Assembly: GCA_037013685.1 (NCBI GenBank)
Contig: CM072886.1
Span: forward strand, 3,658,001 to 3,722,000
Direction of reading: 5' to 3'
Length of the DNA: 64,000 nucleotides
From: Acridotheres tristis
Lineage: Eukaryota > Chordata > Aves > Passeriformes > Sturnidae
The position numbers and the translations under genes are program-made. This document shows, piece after piece, positions 1 through 22,129 of this stretch (its first letter is position 1; every line of letters begins with the position of its first letter). The notes under the pieces were generated by a model. The model made no database searches, was not told where the DNA came from, and saw only the letters and a list, made by a program, of their open reading frames with translations.

Positions 1-8
1 TCCTTCAG

Positions 9-3000
9 AGTTTACAGCAGCATTGCTGTCTCAGGGGAAGGGAGCAGCTTTCTACATCCAACCTTCCACAGGAACTCTGGAAGCTTTCCAGCAGGTCACC
101 ATAGAAATATCAGCTTACAACAACATGTGGGGAGAGTACCAGGATAATCTTGTCTGTAAGGTAGGTGGGGTTTCAGTTTTACCATGGCAGATTTTACACC
201 AATTATATTTCCCAGATGCCTTGCTATTAGAAATAGTTTCTCAGTTTTTTAGGACTTCTGTAAAAATTCAGGGAGGATCTTGCTATACTACCACCTCCAA
301 CGACATGTAAGGAACAATTGTTTGGTTTTAGGGGGACATGTTTGTTCCTTGGAAGGTTTTCATGTGCCTTGAAAATGACTGGAGTAGTTTTGATTTATAA
401 CATCTGTTTGGGAGGTGGCCAGTGCACTGCTCTGCTCTAGCAATACCTAGATTGTGTTGTGTAGAAAAGCAGCAGGGAAGCTGATAAATGCATGAGGTAT
501 TGCATTCTCCTGCTGAGAAGAGTTGTTGTTAGCCTATGAATTAAAGGCTGTCAAAAGCAAACTAGTCAAAAATATTTGAAAATCCAATCAGTTTCACACA
601 GAATCACACAGAACCATTAGGTTGGAAGAGACCTTCAAGATCATTGAGTCCAACCCATGCCCTAACACCTCAACTAAACCATGACACTGAGTGCCACATC
701 CAGTCTTTTTTTAAACATATTATAACACAGAGAACTAAGGTGTTATCTTGATTCTAATTGCAAAAATTCATTTTAATAGGTGGGAGACTTACAACCTAAA
801 TTAATTCCTATGCAAATGTCTGTGAAAGGCTGTCCAATCTTCCTGCAGGTGACAGGACCCCAACCAGAGCCACCCATTATCAGGTATAGTGCAAAATACT
901 GTCAAACAAATCAGAGAATTAAATACCAATGGACTGCAGCCAACATACACACCTGTTCCATCTTGTGATATAATGAGAAGGTCAGCAAAGTGACGGTCGA
1001 AGTACAGGATCTGCTTCTAAAACATCAACACATTTTTCTCTGCCAACACAATTAGGAAATAATCTGTATACAAGACTGCTGAAGTTTGCCAGCAGTCTCT
1101 GTTCTGGGCTTGCAGTTGTAGGATTTCACCAGTGCAGCCTCATCTGACTCTGTGGAGATTGCAACTGGCACATGTTGGCAATTCTCATCATCCACAGCTC
1201 ATTTCTTCCTGGCCCTTTACCTGGACAAGGAGAAATGCAGCCCTGAGGTCAACAGTGGTAAGCAGTGGTCAATAGAAGGTTTAAACCTTCTCATACGGCA
1301 AATGGCATCTGCACCTCAGGATGAGGGGTAAGGGTTGGTGTTTGGGGAACCTCAGCACTGCACATGGTTACTCTGAAATTTCTGAGACAATTGAAAAAAC
1401 TGGGGAAGAAAGAAAAGAGACAGATAAAATAAACCAATACTGTACTTCACAGTGTAGGCCGTGCCTTACCTGAGAGCCACTCCAGGGCAGCCAGATTGGT
1501 TTCCAATTTTAAACAGCTCTTCAGGGATTTCAGGCACTTCAGTTCTCTGCATGCACTGACAGCAAGGTTCCCTGTCCAGGTTTGGCACTCGAGTCTCAGG
1601 AGGGTCCCCTGTGCTTCGGAGGGTCCAGCTCAACAATCCCACTCCCTTTGGTAAGGATGGCTTTGTATAGCAAACACTGATGCTTTCATTGGGTTCTTTG
1701 TAGAAATAAAAGTAGGAGGACCCATTAATATGTTAATTAACAGGCATACTTGTTTCCTAATGAAGATGTCTTTAGTAAAAATAATATAAAAGAGTGACTC
1801 AGTGTGTTGCTATTATGCAATTGCACATCCCACCTTGGTGAAGCTGCGTTTTCCTTCATAGAAATGGTGGAAATTCAGGATTTTCAATCCTGTTTTTATG
1901 AATTTCTCACAACACTACGCTTGGTCAGTCAGATGTGCTACCTGCTTTTTACTGGCATCATCTGGCTCTTCTGTTTAGTTTTTTTAGCTCAAGTGAAACT
2001 GTAAGCTTTTCAGAGCAAAGTCAATCGGCTTTTTTAAAATTATACTAAATCCATTTGTTTAAACAAAATACTCATAATTTATTTTTATTATAGTTTAGCA
2101 CGTAGAAAGTGGCCAAACTGTAGCAAACCATTAAATCATTTTAGTTTACAGCAAACATGGGAAGATTAAGAGATACGCTTTAATACAAATCCAGTTGCCA
2201 GACACAAATTTGTTATTCTGGTACCAAGTAAGCCACGGGTCCTCTCACTGACTAGAAATAATTGTTCTTTTTTCCTTTCCCATTCAGACATCCGCCTGGA
2301 CTTGGAAGTTTACCACCAAGAGCCAGATGATGAGAAGCTGGTGGACCTGTTGGTGCTCTTTGGATACCCTTTTCCTCCTGCAGATATGACTGGAAACGAG
2401 GCTGCATCAAGTGGTAGCACCTCAGAGTCAGAGGTCGTGTTGAAGCTGGATCCAACTGCCATTCCCTGTGGAAGCATTTATCCAGCTTTGGAAACCATGG
2501 ATGAGGTCAGCTCTTAGGCTGTTTCTTATACTGCTGCTGAGATACATGATGGGTTTTTTGGCATGAAAGGTTGAAAACAATAACAGGAGATAGAACTTGT
2601 AACTAAGAGCTGGATTGTTAAAAGAAATGTCAGCTCCTCTCCCAGTCAAACACGCAATATGTGGGTAGGTGGCTGTGGGGATCAGCAGTCTGTTTCCAGA
2701 GTGAGCTATAAGCAATTAGCTCTCCTTAAAAGTGTTTAAAAAGCTAAAGAAATACTATTTTAAATACTGTCCCTGACAAACTATTGTCATTATTACATGA
2801 AAGAATTAAAATAACTAAAACTCCTTAATTTGGCTCTGCTTTTCTCATGGGTGCTTTCTGGTGTCAGCATGTGCTGTAATCAGGGAGCAGAATCTACCCT
2901 GCAAATTTCAAATTGCAGCTAATGATATGGAGGTATTTATCCCAGTGCTAAAATTAGATTATTTCTGTTAGAATATGATAATATCTATTACACATGAAGT

Positions 3001-6000
3001 TTGATTATAATGTGGCAATTTACTGTCTTGAGGGGCTGGGAGTGATAGGGAGAAGGTATCCCCCAGGATATTGTATATTTCTCTGGCAAAAGCTTCACAG
3101 AAAAGATACTAAAATCACATTTTCTCTGCTTCAGCTCAGTATGCATAGTTGTTTTGAACACAGCTCTAACCTTTCTTATGCACAAAGGGAACAGTACTGC
3201 CCCAGAGAGCTGGTTTGTATAATGGACCAGAGGTGTCATGGTTGGGTGCTTCTCTAGGTAGAACAGGACCCAAGCATGCATATTTTCCAAGGAATTCAGG
3301 AGAGCTACTCTGTGGATGAGAAAATTAATGTACAGGACACATCCACGTGTCCAGCCCTTGTGCCAGAAAGAAACTGGAGCTGGTCGTGCTTCCTGACCAG
3401 TGCAGCAGTTCCCTGTGCACATCACTCACATTCCTCCCTTGCAGTGTAACAGTTTTAACCATTCCCCACCCCTGTGTCTCTGCAGCCTCCAGGTTCTGAC
3501 AGCAAAGAGAAAGAAATCAGCAGTCAGGAGTCTACAGGGAAGAAAATTGTCTCTGTACTTATCCGACCTCACGTGGGGGTGCCTGCAGACAGCCCCTACT
3601 CCATTGCTCCAAAGCAGATAGTAAGCTTTTACATTTTCTTTAGGCTTAGATTTAGCACATTTTCTGCAGGGCAGAGGAGACAGAGAAGGAGAAGGAGGTA
3701 GCTTTGAGTTTGGTTCGAGATAGACTCTACCAAACAGTGAAACATCAGGCTGGAAGGCTTTGGAGAAGATTATGAGAAGAGTTTGCAAGGTCAACAGAAA
3801 ATGTCCTGTGTACATCTGAGCAGTGAACTGATGACTGGACTTAAGTGTTTTTTGTACTCCAGAGTGACATCTCTGGTCTTCTCACTTGGGTTAGCATGGT
3901 TAAATGTGGGAGTCATCCAGCCTGAAGCTTTGGAAACATGCAGAGCTGGAAATGAGGCTTCTGGGAAAGGGGTACTCTGTACACAACTCTTGGATAAACC
4001 ATTGTAACCCACAGTGCTTCACACAGGGCACAGTGTCACAATTCCTTAGGAATATAAAGCAAAGACAGAATTGGGAAGATGTAGTTATGAGTGACAGGGT
4101 TGCCCAAAACATCAGTGTGCCAATTTTATTTTAAAATATTTTTTGCCAAAGGGTTTCAGTTACAAGTTAAAATGAGCTAAAGATTACATTAAAAAAAAAA
4201 ATTATGACAGAAATGAAACTGCAGTCAGCCCTGAGGTGACTGAGGCTGAGAAATGTCAGACAAACAAGTGCCTCACTGTGGAGGCAGCTTTTATGGGGGT
4301 GTAGCCAGCAGCAATATCAGGATTTAACCATAACCTGCATAATTCACCTAAAGAAAGCAGAATCTATTCAACCTGTAAATCCCAGAAAATCCACCACAGC
4401 TGGCTAGTGCATGTGATTACATTCCCTGCTGTCATGTAAAATTAAAAAATAGCCAAGACTAAACTGAACTGTAAAATACTTTTAGTTCATACTTGTAACT
4501 CTTAAAAAAATGTTTCATATATATGTAAGTTGTGGAATAATCACCTGAGGTAGCCAGGGAGTAAGAGTGGGCAGAATTGGGTACTTTTAAAAACAAACAA
4601 ATGTGAATGTATGTTTGTGTACTTAGAGGGTTAGTCTGTGACTGTCCTTAAAATCTGTTGATGCTGAAAAGTGGCCACAGTGATATTTGCAGTTGAAGTA
4701 ATTGTCAGTTTTGCTGTCACATCTTGGCATTTTCGTATAAGCCTGAGCCCGTGCCCGGGGGATTTCATGCTGCTTGTGCAACTCAGTTTTGGCAGCTGAG
4801 TCCCGAGGGTTCTTGTGCAATCAGTTCCTGGCAGGTCCCTGCACTAAACGCTCTCTCCCGGCCGCAGGTGGTTCCAGGAGGTGGCAGCAGCGACGTTTAC
4901 ATCTCCTTCACTCCGCTCGTCCTCCCGGACGCCGAGGCTGAGCGGCGATGTGAAGGGGTGGTGCTGGGCTTCATGAGCCTGGACGACAAGGTAAACCGAC
5001 TGTCACAGCAAGGCCAAAGGTAACTGGGGAATAGCGTTTCCCTTCCTGTAATTCATGTCCAGGCTGCTGTTACCTGGCCAGTCTGTGTAAACAGTCCTGT
5101 TCCTGCTATCCCCTACATCCTTCCTTAACTAGGGTTGGTCATCTGTTGCATCTCTCTTTGAGCTTGGAAGCATTCTGGGTGGGAATGTCACCATCTTCTT
5201 GTATTGTCTAGGGCAGCAGACCCCAGACAAAAGCCCAGGGTTTGAAATGCTATCACAACATCAGGTTTTATTGATAACAATAGTTAACAATGGAAGTGAG
5301 AGTCAGGACTGCTGAGTCCTGTTCCTGGCTCTGCATCCACCTTCCTGTGTGAATTTGGACAGCATATCTCTCCTCTGGGAAACTTCCTCTTCAACAACTA
5401 TTGATGTGAGGCTTGAATAGTTTTATGAATGGCTCAGCGATTCTCTGACATGAATTGTTGCAAAGGTGCAAGGTAACCTAAATGAATGATAATAGAATAT
5501 TCAAAAAAACAACCCTAATAATCCTTATTCTTGAAGAAAGAAATGTAGAATAATAGAATCCTGGAATGGTAAGAGCTGGAAAGGACCATCCAGCTCCACC
5601 CCCCTGCCATGGACAGTGACATCTTTAACCAGAAAAAGCTGATCCACACTCCATCCAACCTGGCTTTGAATGCTTCCAGAGATGGGGCATCCACAACTTC
5701 TCTGTGGAACCTGTGCCAGGGCCTCACCACCCTCAGAGTGAAGATTTCTTATTAATGTCTAATCTAAACCTGCCCTGCATCTGTATCACCCACAGCCATT
5801 CAGAGTTCAGCTACTGCTCGGCCTCTGCAGTTCCATCCTGTCTTACAAACAGGCACTGCATTGCCAAGCAGAATCCTGTTTTGGCTGACAGCCTCTCGGG
5901 CTCAAAGCAGCATTTCAGGTTGAGTGCTGCCATTTCCCACATGGTTTCTGTTTCCATGTCGTTGCCAGCTTGCAAGGATGGTGCCCAACAAGGTGCGGCG

Positions 6001-9000
6001 CAGTCAGGGCTATGAAGCTGCACCGTTCCGAATGCACATGGAGGCTGTCCTGAGGCATCCCCTGTAAGTCCCATCTGCTCACAGCTGGCACCCTCATGGA
6101 ATGGGTCAGCCTGGGACAGGGCTGTGACCAGCCCTGGTTCTTTACACTCAGGTTAGAACTGGAGATGGATCACGACAGAGGAATGGTGTTTTATGCAGTG
6201 GCGAGTGATCTCCTGCCTGCTAGGCCTTTTTATGGAGTAAGTATTTCCCACACTGATGTATTTGGCTGCTTTGTATTGCTGTGCTGCTGGGAGAATTCAG
6301 AGCTGTGTGCACATGGCTTTGAAAATACATCCGAATCATCAGTAGCCTCATTTTCTATATTGCACATAACAAGATAGGGAACAAAAAAAAGCACTACAAG
6401 TACTTATTAGCCAGGAGTAAGAAAAGCTGAGCTCAGACAATGCCTGTTTTATTCCATTTTTTCTTTCATTGTAGGGGAGTTTGTAAGTAGAAAAATAAGT
6501 TCTGATTTTCAGGACGTAAAGGTCCAAAAGTAAAATTAGTCACTTCAGTTGCTGTGACCCTTGACATTCAGAAACTTTAAAGTTTATTACGTTACTTTTA
6601 TTTTGGTTTTTCACTCAAGAAATGTTGAATAACACAGGTAGAAAGTACTGGGTTGCTTTGGGGTAAAATCCTTCCGATTCCTGCTGGTGCTCCATGACCA
6701 GACAGAGCAACACAAACCTCTCCAGGGAGTTAAAACTGACCAGTTCTGAATCATTTCTCCCCCAGGTTTTAACAGATGCAGTAATTACTCAGAGTTTGAA
6801 ACTCATGAATTGTACCAAGGTTCCTCTGTACTTCAGGCTCTTTCTGTCTACGCCCTCTATGCCCTTCAGCCTCGCCAGTGCAGATCCCAAGAAGAGCACC
6901 AAAACATCCCACAGCAAGAAGGAGGAAAGGGAACAGCAACTGCAACATGTACTTTATCCAGAGCAAAACATGCTGGTAAGCTCAAAATAATAATCCTGTG
7001 CCAGAATAGAGAGTTTAGTAATTGGTGTGCTAGTGTGGCCCAGATGAACCACAGAAAAACACAACCAGCATAGAAATCTCCCAGTTTCAGGGGAAATGGT
7101 GGTGTATTAGCAAATGCTAATTACTGCCATTTTGCCTGCTATATTGCAGATGCAGATAATTTTTCTGCAAATAATCTTTTTCTGTTCCTGATGTGTTTTT
7201 CCCATCAACTCTGACATGTTGCAAACTCCTGCAGAAAACCCTGTGGGGTTTGGAGCTCATTTAAATCAATAGTCATATATATGTTGGACAAATTAAAAGA
7301 TTTCCAATGACTGCAGTCTTCCCTCATTTCCTTAAATTAGATGTAGCCAGTGCAAGGAGAGGAAAATTTGATTAGTTTTGGGTGTACAAATTGCATTAAA
7401 GGAAACAAAGTCCCAGAGTGGAGAATTAGGTAAGCTGCAAAGAATGAGTTAACTGTTGCATTTTTGAAGCGTGCTTCTCATTTTGCTGTGTTCATTTTGA
7501 CATGGAGACACACACATCTCAATTCTGCATGTGTGGGAAGAGAGAGGATTTACATGTCTAAGACAGCTGTGGGAACATGGATTTGTGCCCTCAGGAACTG
7601 AAAACTTTTAGCTTGCTAGAGACTGTTTCTCCCCGTGGTTCAGAGATCAGCTTTCACCTTTACAATCCATCTCCCTCTACTAGATTCATAGGAAATAGCT
7701 GTGTTTCTTTCTTTAATTGTATTGCTTTGTTCTAGTGGGAATTTGGCTGCTGGCATGACACCTTTGGGCTCCAGTGGGAAAATGTGTGTCTGGGCCTTTG
7801 TGCAATGTGTACTTTGGATTTCCTGCACACAGTGCTGTCTTATGTGATAGTCATGGGAATTCCTCTTCCCACAGGTGAAAGTGTCATTCCATACAACTCA
7901 GAAGTTACTTAGGTATCAACACTTGCCAGAGACCCAGCTGCTCCCTGGATGCCAAGTGCTCCAGCTGGAGAGTGGAGAGAGAAAGCTGAAGTTTAATCAA
8001 AATCTGGTCATTGAGCACAGTAACTACACTACCCAGGTAAGGTCAGAACAGGATCTCTGAGCCCTGGGAAAGGGCTGTTTCAGCAGCATCTCTGACTCTG
8101 GTTAGGATTTACTCAGCCTTGAATTACAGGCACCTCTAGAGTAAATGAGGTCATCCATGTAAAGAAAACGGCTTTGAGGTTGCTCTCTGCAGAGATTGAA
8201 GGTGGCTCCCAGGTGGGCTGTGCAGGTTGGGGTCACACCCTGGTGCTGGTACCCCAGCTCTCTGCATGGCAGGCCAGGTGACACTCAAAGGGCCACACAC
8301 CCGGTCACAGGATGACTCTGAGACAGGGGTCAGGGCTGTCCCAGGGAGCAAGCCATGCCTGAGTCACCAGGCACTGCATCCACTGCAGCACCCAAGGGCT
8401 TCTGAAAAGGCTCCTGAGTCCATTGAGCTCCTGCAGTGTGGTCAAAGTCCATGTGCATTTAAAGACTGATCCCTTCCAGTCAGAAATCTGTAACCCCCTT
8501 CCCAGCCTTCAGCATCCCAGTACACCGCAGGCACTTCTATTTTCTTTCACACCGGGTATTTCTGAGGCATGACCTGTGTGACACTGAGCACCATATCTAA
8601 GTTACAGTCAACTGAATCATAATGTTGGGCAATCTGCACAAACTGAATGACTCACAGTGGGCCATATACAGTCCTGAGGGACCAGGAGATGCTGTAATGT
8701 CTGCAGCTCCACAAAAAACCCTAAAAACAAATGAGAACGTTCACTCCGTGTTACTTCATTAAGACCACGGTGTCTGGTCTGAAAACCTGTCCCAAAAAAT
8801 AACACACAAGCAACAACTTTATTCACTCAAGGCTGTAGAATAGGAATTTACTCTTTTGTGAAAGAACACAAAACAGTGATCCTTGATTCAGTGGTTGGGG
8901 TTAAGAATGATCCTGCTGGAGCAGGAATTACTAAAGCTCCATAAAAATGAGATGGGTTTTATTATCTTTTCCCTTTCCCCTGTTTTGCAGCTGGTCCCAG

Positions 9001-11585
9001 TGACTGCCTATCTGACTGTTCCAGTCCTGGAGCTCTCCTGTGACATGGTTGATTTCCAGACCTGCTTTGTTGCTCAGACCAAGACAGAACACGTCTTCCT
9101 GTATAACTGGAGTGGCTGCAGAAGCTACTGGACTGCTTTGCTGGGTATTCTGGTTTTGCAGTTGATTTCCTTGTTAGAGAGTTTCACTATTCAGTGTTTT
9201 TATTAAGACTGCATGCAGTCAATATAGGGCCAGTATGTGACGATCTTGGGTGTAAACATCTATGGTGTGCTTTTGTGGGTTAATGTGGGCTTTTCCTCTC
9301 CCTTTTTTGACATTATTGTACTGATATTGATACAGTACTGATTTCAGCAGTTACTCCACATCTAACCAAAAGACTGAGTCTCAGCCCTCACAATTCTTGG
9401 GACATGCCCTGCTCATTTATAAATCAGTCCTGAAGGGCAACAAGAACCAGTTGCTCCTCATGGGTTTAGTTTGAGCATGAGCCTAATGCTGTTAATAACA
9501 GATGGGCTCCAGAGGATCAGGGCCTTATTATTTCAAGGTGGAGACCACTGATCACTGTCCTTGATTGGAGGATGAAAACAGAGTCTGGGCACATGCATAG
9601 AAACCCTCTGACAGTGTGAGACATTATTTATTAGTTGCTCAGCAAAGAAGTGCATTGCCATGAGTACTACTTGCTGCACACACTTACACAAAGGGTCTTG
9701 TATGGCTTTGTTTGATATTTTCCCCTTCCACTGCAGATGAACAGAAAAGGCCTAAGGACATGGCAGTATTTTCCATCTTCCCAACTAAAGGCGTTTTGGA
9801 GGCACGAGAAGGGGAGGCACCTACTAGAGAGATTCTGCAGATCAGCTTTACTGCAAGGTACAGTTAACAGGACTGAAATTGTGCTGTTCACAGAGAGCTG
9901 GGGTTGTTAAGCCTGGAGAAGAGAAGGCTCTGTGGGGAGCCTCAGAGCCCCTTCCAGTGCTTAAAGTGGCTCCAGGATAGCTGGAGAGGGACTTGGAACA
10001 AAGGCCTGGAGTGATAGGACAAGAGGGAATGGCTTCACACTGCCAGAGGGTAGGGTTAGATTAGAAAGAACTTCTACATTGTGAGGCCTTGGCACAGGTT
10101 GTCCAGAGAAGCTGTGGCTGCCCCATCTCTGGAATTGTTTTAAGGCCAAGCTGGATGAAGCTTTGAAGAACCTTCTAATGGAAGGCTTCCCTGCATAGGG
10201 CAGGGGCTTGGAACAAGAAGCTTTGCTGTCTCTTCCAACCCAAAACATTCCATGATTCTATGATAACCCAAAGACTTTAATTTCTTTGTTCTGATTAAGG
10301 AGATGCAACTCCTGTAAAAAAAAAAAAAATCATTTTCCGTTATGAACTATTTTTGGAGGTTATCACATGGTGGCAGGAAGTTAAAATAAGTCTGTCTCAG
10401 TGATTTCAGTGAGCTCTGAAAACTGATGACAGGGAAATTTCAAACAAACTGTAGGTGAATTATTGTTACAACTTCCATCTCCTTGGAACACAATCCAGTG
10501 ATTTCCATCACTGAAGTTACTGATATTGCAGTGGGATGGAGCCTTGAGCAGCTGCACTTTACTTACAGGAGCATGGTGGACCAGAAGCCTCCCCAGCCTC
10601 CTGACTGTCTTAATTTTTCTGGAATTCTGCTGAATATGCCTGAAGCACTTCTTTCTGTCTGACAAATACACTAATCTGAAAATGCCTGGAAATACCAGAA
10701 AGTAAAGATGTTGCTGTATTGCAGCCAGCTCATCTGTGGGGCTCCATAGGAAGAATTCCCAACACAGCAGAGTGTGGGATCAATGTGGTATTAGGAGATA
10801 ATTATATGCATAGTGTGCTGTGATTTTAATAATTCACCTCTCCAAATCAGTGGTCTTTCTGCAGGGGAATTGTTTTATGAGAAGGAAAAAACAAACACTG
10901 TCTGGCAGAACAGGCATTTGCCTCAAGCTCTTACAACAGCTGGCACTTGGACACAGAGAAGTCCTTCACAGGAACAGTCTCAGGAGCACTGAGTGGCATT
11001 AGCCTTGGGCAAGTTATGCTCTTCAACTTGGTGCAAAACTAGAGTTGTTGTAAACCTTTCTGATGTTAATTTACAATTTGGACTCCACTACCTGCCCCTT
11101 GTCTCAGGGGAGTGGCAGAAACTTTTCCCTTCAAACTTTGTTGCAGGGAGCAGTTTTCACATCAAGGCAGTGCAGGTGTTTGCTCCCAGCAGAGCTTCAA
11201 TTCATTTATTTATCTAAAACAGAATTTCACAAGTAGGATGATATTCTCGTTCTTTCAAACATGAATCCAATGTCTTCAAGCACAGACCTGAACATTCTTT
11301 TCAAACACCATGTAATTTCTATCCATGGAACACAACCCTGGGGACTTGGCACTAACATTAGTGACCTGTGCTTGTGACTTGGAGCCATTCTTAGGACACC
11401 ATTCTCCCCTTTTCATCTCATCCCTAAACACAGGACTGCACGTAGCTCTAACTGAACTTTTTGCTGTGCATTTTAGGAGCAAAACTGACTATGAAGCTAT
11501 TGTGATCATTTCTGGAATGTTGGAAGAGAAGCCTTGCAGGCTGTACCTCAGAGGGCAAGGAGTTCACTGCAGGAAGGTGCATTAA
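9..11585 (+). CDS. DLEC1: DLEC1 (CFAP81), C-terminal 13 exons, partial gene
   Basis: Cilium and flagellum associated protein related to the HYDIN/ASH-domain family; the human protein is about 1755 residues and this window holds roughly the last third. Exons: 9-160, 780-883, 1580-1650, 2288-2505, 3486-3620, 4868-4990, 5969-6063, 6152-6236, 6766-6975, 7875-8036, 8991-9144, 9737-9857, 11477-11585 (TAA at 11583-11585). All junctions are GT..AG, the phases agree throughout, and the joined frame gives 578 residues without a stop. Recognisable blocks are FGTRVSGG..RRVQLNN then DIRLDLEVY (exons 3-4), ISFTPLVL..GFMSLDD (exon 6) and RMVPNKVRRSQGYEA (exon 7). These beta-rich segments fit the immunoglobulin-like repeats of this family. 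The gene is convergent with ACAA1, as in human 3p22. The call rests on remembered family sequence plus synteny. Exon 3 (71 bp) is short and was found by phase matching. Confidence 0.9.
598..712 (-). repeat. CR1 LINE tail fragment
   Basis: The sequence opens with the familiar reverse-complement CR1 3' end (CACAGAATCACACAGAACC, then GGTTGGAAGAGACCTTCAAG). It lies in the DLEC1 intron between 883 and 1580 and is truncated after about 115 bp. Confidence 0.8.
5548..5795 (-). repeat. CR1 LINE tail fragment
   Basis: Reverse-complement CR1 text: a GAATCCTGGAATGG start, GGAAAGGACCATCCAGCTCC, and later GGGGCATCCACAACTTCTCT and CAGGGCCTCACCACCCTCAG. It sits in a DLEC1 intron, about 170 bp before exon 5969-6063. 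Confidence 0.85.
9858..11476 (+). other. DLEC1: Last DLEC1 intron
   Basis: This 1.6-kb intron separates the penultimate and final coding exons. The phase (2 then 1) matches directly, so no extra exon is needed. Its left part is a sense CR1 copy followed by an A-run at about 10316-10329. I see no other structured feature. Confidence 0.7.
9893..10265 (+). repeat. CR1 LINE tail, forward
   Basis: Sense-orientation CR1 3' region: GGAGAAGAGAAGGCTC, CTTCACACTGCCAGAGGGTA, AGGCCAAGCTGGATG, ending in CTCTTCCAACCCAAAACATT and GATTCTATGAT. It is the longest CR1 copy in the DLEC1 part of the window. Confidence 0.9.
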
Positions 11586-13463
11586 GCAGGACAATGCAGG
11601 ACAAATGTCAAGGTAACAGGTTGGATGCAGATGTGCCAGCAGCTGAGCCTGTATTTTCATCTACTGTTGTTTTAGTGGGGACTGCAGTTTTAGCAGAATG
11701 AAAATTTAGGTTATGAGGAAAGAAATTCTCATGGTACCTTCACCAGTTGTAGACCCATTCTGTACTGTTACTTTTATTGTTGTGATAAGCTTAGCTTTAG
11801 GCACAGAACAAAGTTTTAAATAGCAAAGCAACTGTGTAAGTCAGGCCAAAGCCCTCTGCAGAGCCCAGCATGCCTTGCATTACAGATGAAGACTATTCAT
11901 ACCTTAAAGCAGCTTTTGTTTTGCCTCATTTATTTGTTTGACATTAAAATGGACATTGACACTTAATAAAAGCAAGAATTGGTGAATAGTCCAGCAGTCC
12001 CCAGGCTGTTTTCTCAGCGCCTTACATGAAAAGGGGAAGAGCCAATTTTCCCTGGTCTCCTTGGAAAATTACCAACCTGTGTGTTTCATCATGCTTGGGC
12101 CTTGAGAACATCCCCATTAGCAACAGAGGGAGGAACCCTTCTTCCTTTTCATTCTTTCCCCCCACATGGTTCCCATTTACTCTCACTTCTCTTTAAATTA
12201 TTTTAGTATTATTTTAGCTAAAGGTCACTGGAATTCCCTCTTCTGAGTCTGTTAAATTTTTCCACTCCCATTAAATAAAAGGCTTTTGCTAATGGCTCAT
12301 TATCCCCTCTAAATAATTCAATTTTTGGCTCTAACACACGCCTGTGTGATTGCTGGGTGAGACAGGCTACAGCATGGGATTGTGAAAATATCAAAGAGCT
12401 CTAACTCATCATGACCTTCAACTAAAAATCATCATAAAAAGGAAACAAATGTATTGCAAGAACCCAATTGTATTGTTAAGTGCAAAAACAAAAGTCAGGA
12501 CAAAGAACTTCAGTTTGTTACAAATTTAAAGCAGCAATGAGTACATTTCTTTTTCAATCTGAGTTTCAGTGATCTTCCTGTTCAGACAAGAGAAGAAATA
12601 AGGGATTATGAAAGACACAAGATGGAACATGTTTGTATTAGCACTGCAGGACTGACCTATGACTGATCTTCATGTAGTGCTTGCAGTAAATGTAATGCTG
12701 CAGTTTGCTTTATATTAGGTAAGTAAATATGATTAAACACAAGATTGTCCTTGGAGTCACACAAACTGATAACTCACATTGTAAAAGAAGGAATGGCCAC
12801 ATCCAAATCCTGGCTTCTAGCAACTGAACAGAACCTTTCCATTCAGGCATTTCCTGTGGAAATTATGTTCCAATCCTTCCATTTTCCCCCACTGGAGGCT
12901 TCAGAGGAGCTCCACCAGCAGCAAGCTACAGTGTAGGGACAATTTAAGACACAGACAACTTCTAGCTGGGTTAGGACAGACACAGTTCTAAGTAAAGGCA
13001 AGGATGTCAAAGTCTTTGCTTCAAAATAAGCTCTTTTAAACTTGTTACAAAATGATGAAATCTTTTAAGGAAATACTGGAAAAGTCTTTTCATGTGGACA
13101 TGATGTCTTCATTTTGAGTGACTCTTTTTGCCAATTTGTCATACAAAAATACTGTCCCATGAACTGTTTTGCTCTGGTAACATTCACAGAATAAAGAGAT
13201 TAAATTAAAAATATTCATTCATAATCACCACATCAGGGCTTGTAGTTGAATTTCAGCTGAGCTAATTTCTTATGTCAGGAAGCCATATGCCAGTTTTACA
13301 TTTCCTCACCTTCTTCACAGAGCTGCACCGTTAATTCTACTTCACAATTTCTGCCTAAAATTTGTAGATCTAGTAACAAATCCCAGAACCCACTTGATTT
13401 CAGTGGCAATCACTTGCTTTGCCTAGGGAAGGCAGAGGGAGCTGTGGTGTTGTTGTGTGGAGC
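11586..13463. other. Convergent 3' region between DLEC1 and ACAA1
   Basis: There is no coding sequence here; it should hold both 3' UTRs. On the + strand AATAAA occurs at 11965-11970, about 380 nt after the DLEC1 stop, and again at 12274-12279 and 13190-13195. On the - strand no AATAAA is seen between the ACAA1 stop and 11934; the first are at 11929-11934 and 11773-11778. If these are used, the two transcripts overlap tail to tail. Confidence 0.5.
11965..11970 (+). terminator. DLEC1: Candidate DLEC1 poly(A) signal
   Basis: Canonical AATAAA about 380 nt downstream of the DLEC1 TAA, the first on the + strand after the stop codon. No transcript evidence is available, so use of the site is inferred. 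Confidence 0.45.
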
Positions 13464-21964
<8,501 letters not shown>

Positions 21965-22090
21965 CTTGTCACTGCACGGGCCCGCACTTTGCATGACCCC
22001 GCCCCTTCATTTGCATACTGGAGCTGGAGCCCGTCTTATCTGCATGTACCCGCCCCCTTCATTTGCATGGCCACGCCCTTCGGGCTACAC
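21965..22090 (-). promoter_or_regulatory. ACAA1: ACAA1 promoter with repeated octamer/GC-box modules
   Basis: Immediately upstream of the ACAA1 start, a module of GCATG, a CCCCGCCCC-type GC box, TTC and ATTTGCAT occurs at 21991-22016 and 22042-22068. A shorter third copy (GCATGGCCACGCCCTTC) is at 22065-22081. Octamers ATTTGCAT are at 22009-22016 and 22061-22068. No TATA box is seen, which fits a CpG-rich housekeeping promoter. Factor binding is inferred. Confidence 0.55.
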
Positions 22091-22129
22091 CGCGGTCCGA
22101 CGCCAACAAAACCAAGATAAATACAAAAT

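Noticed and set aside
2302..2517. Treating the 71-codon frame as a separate small gene
   Set aside because: It is DLEC1 exon 2288-2505 read through its donor into the intron.
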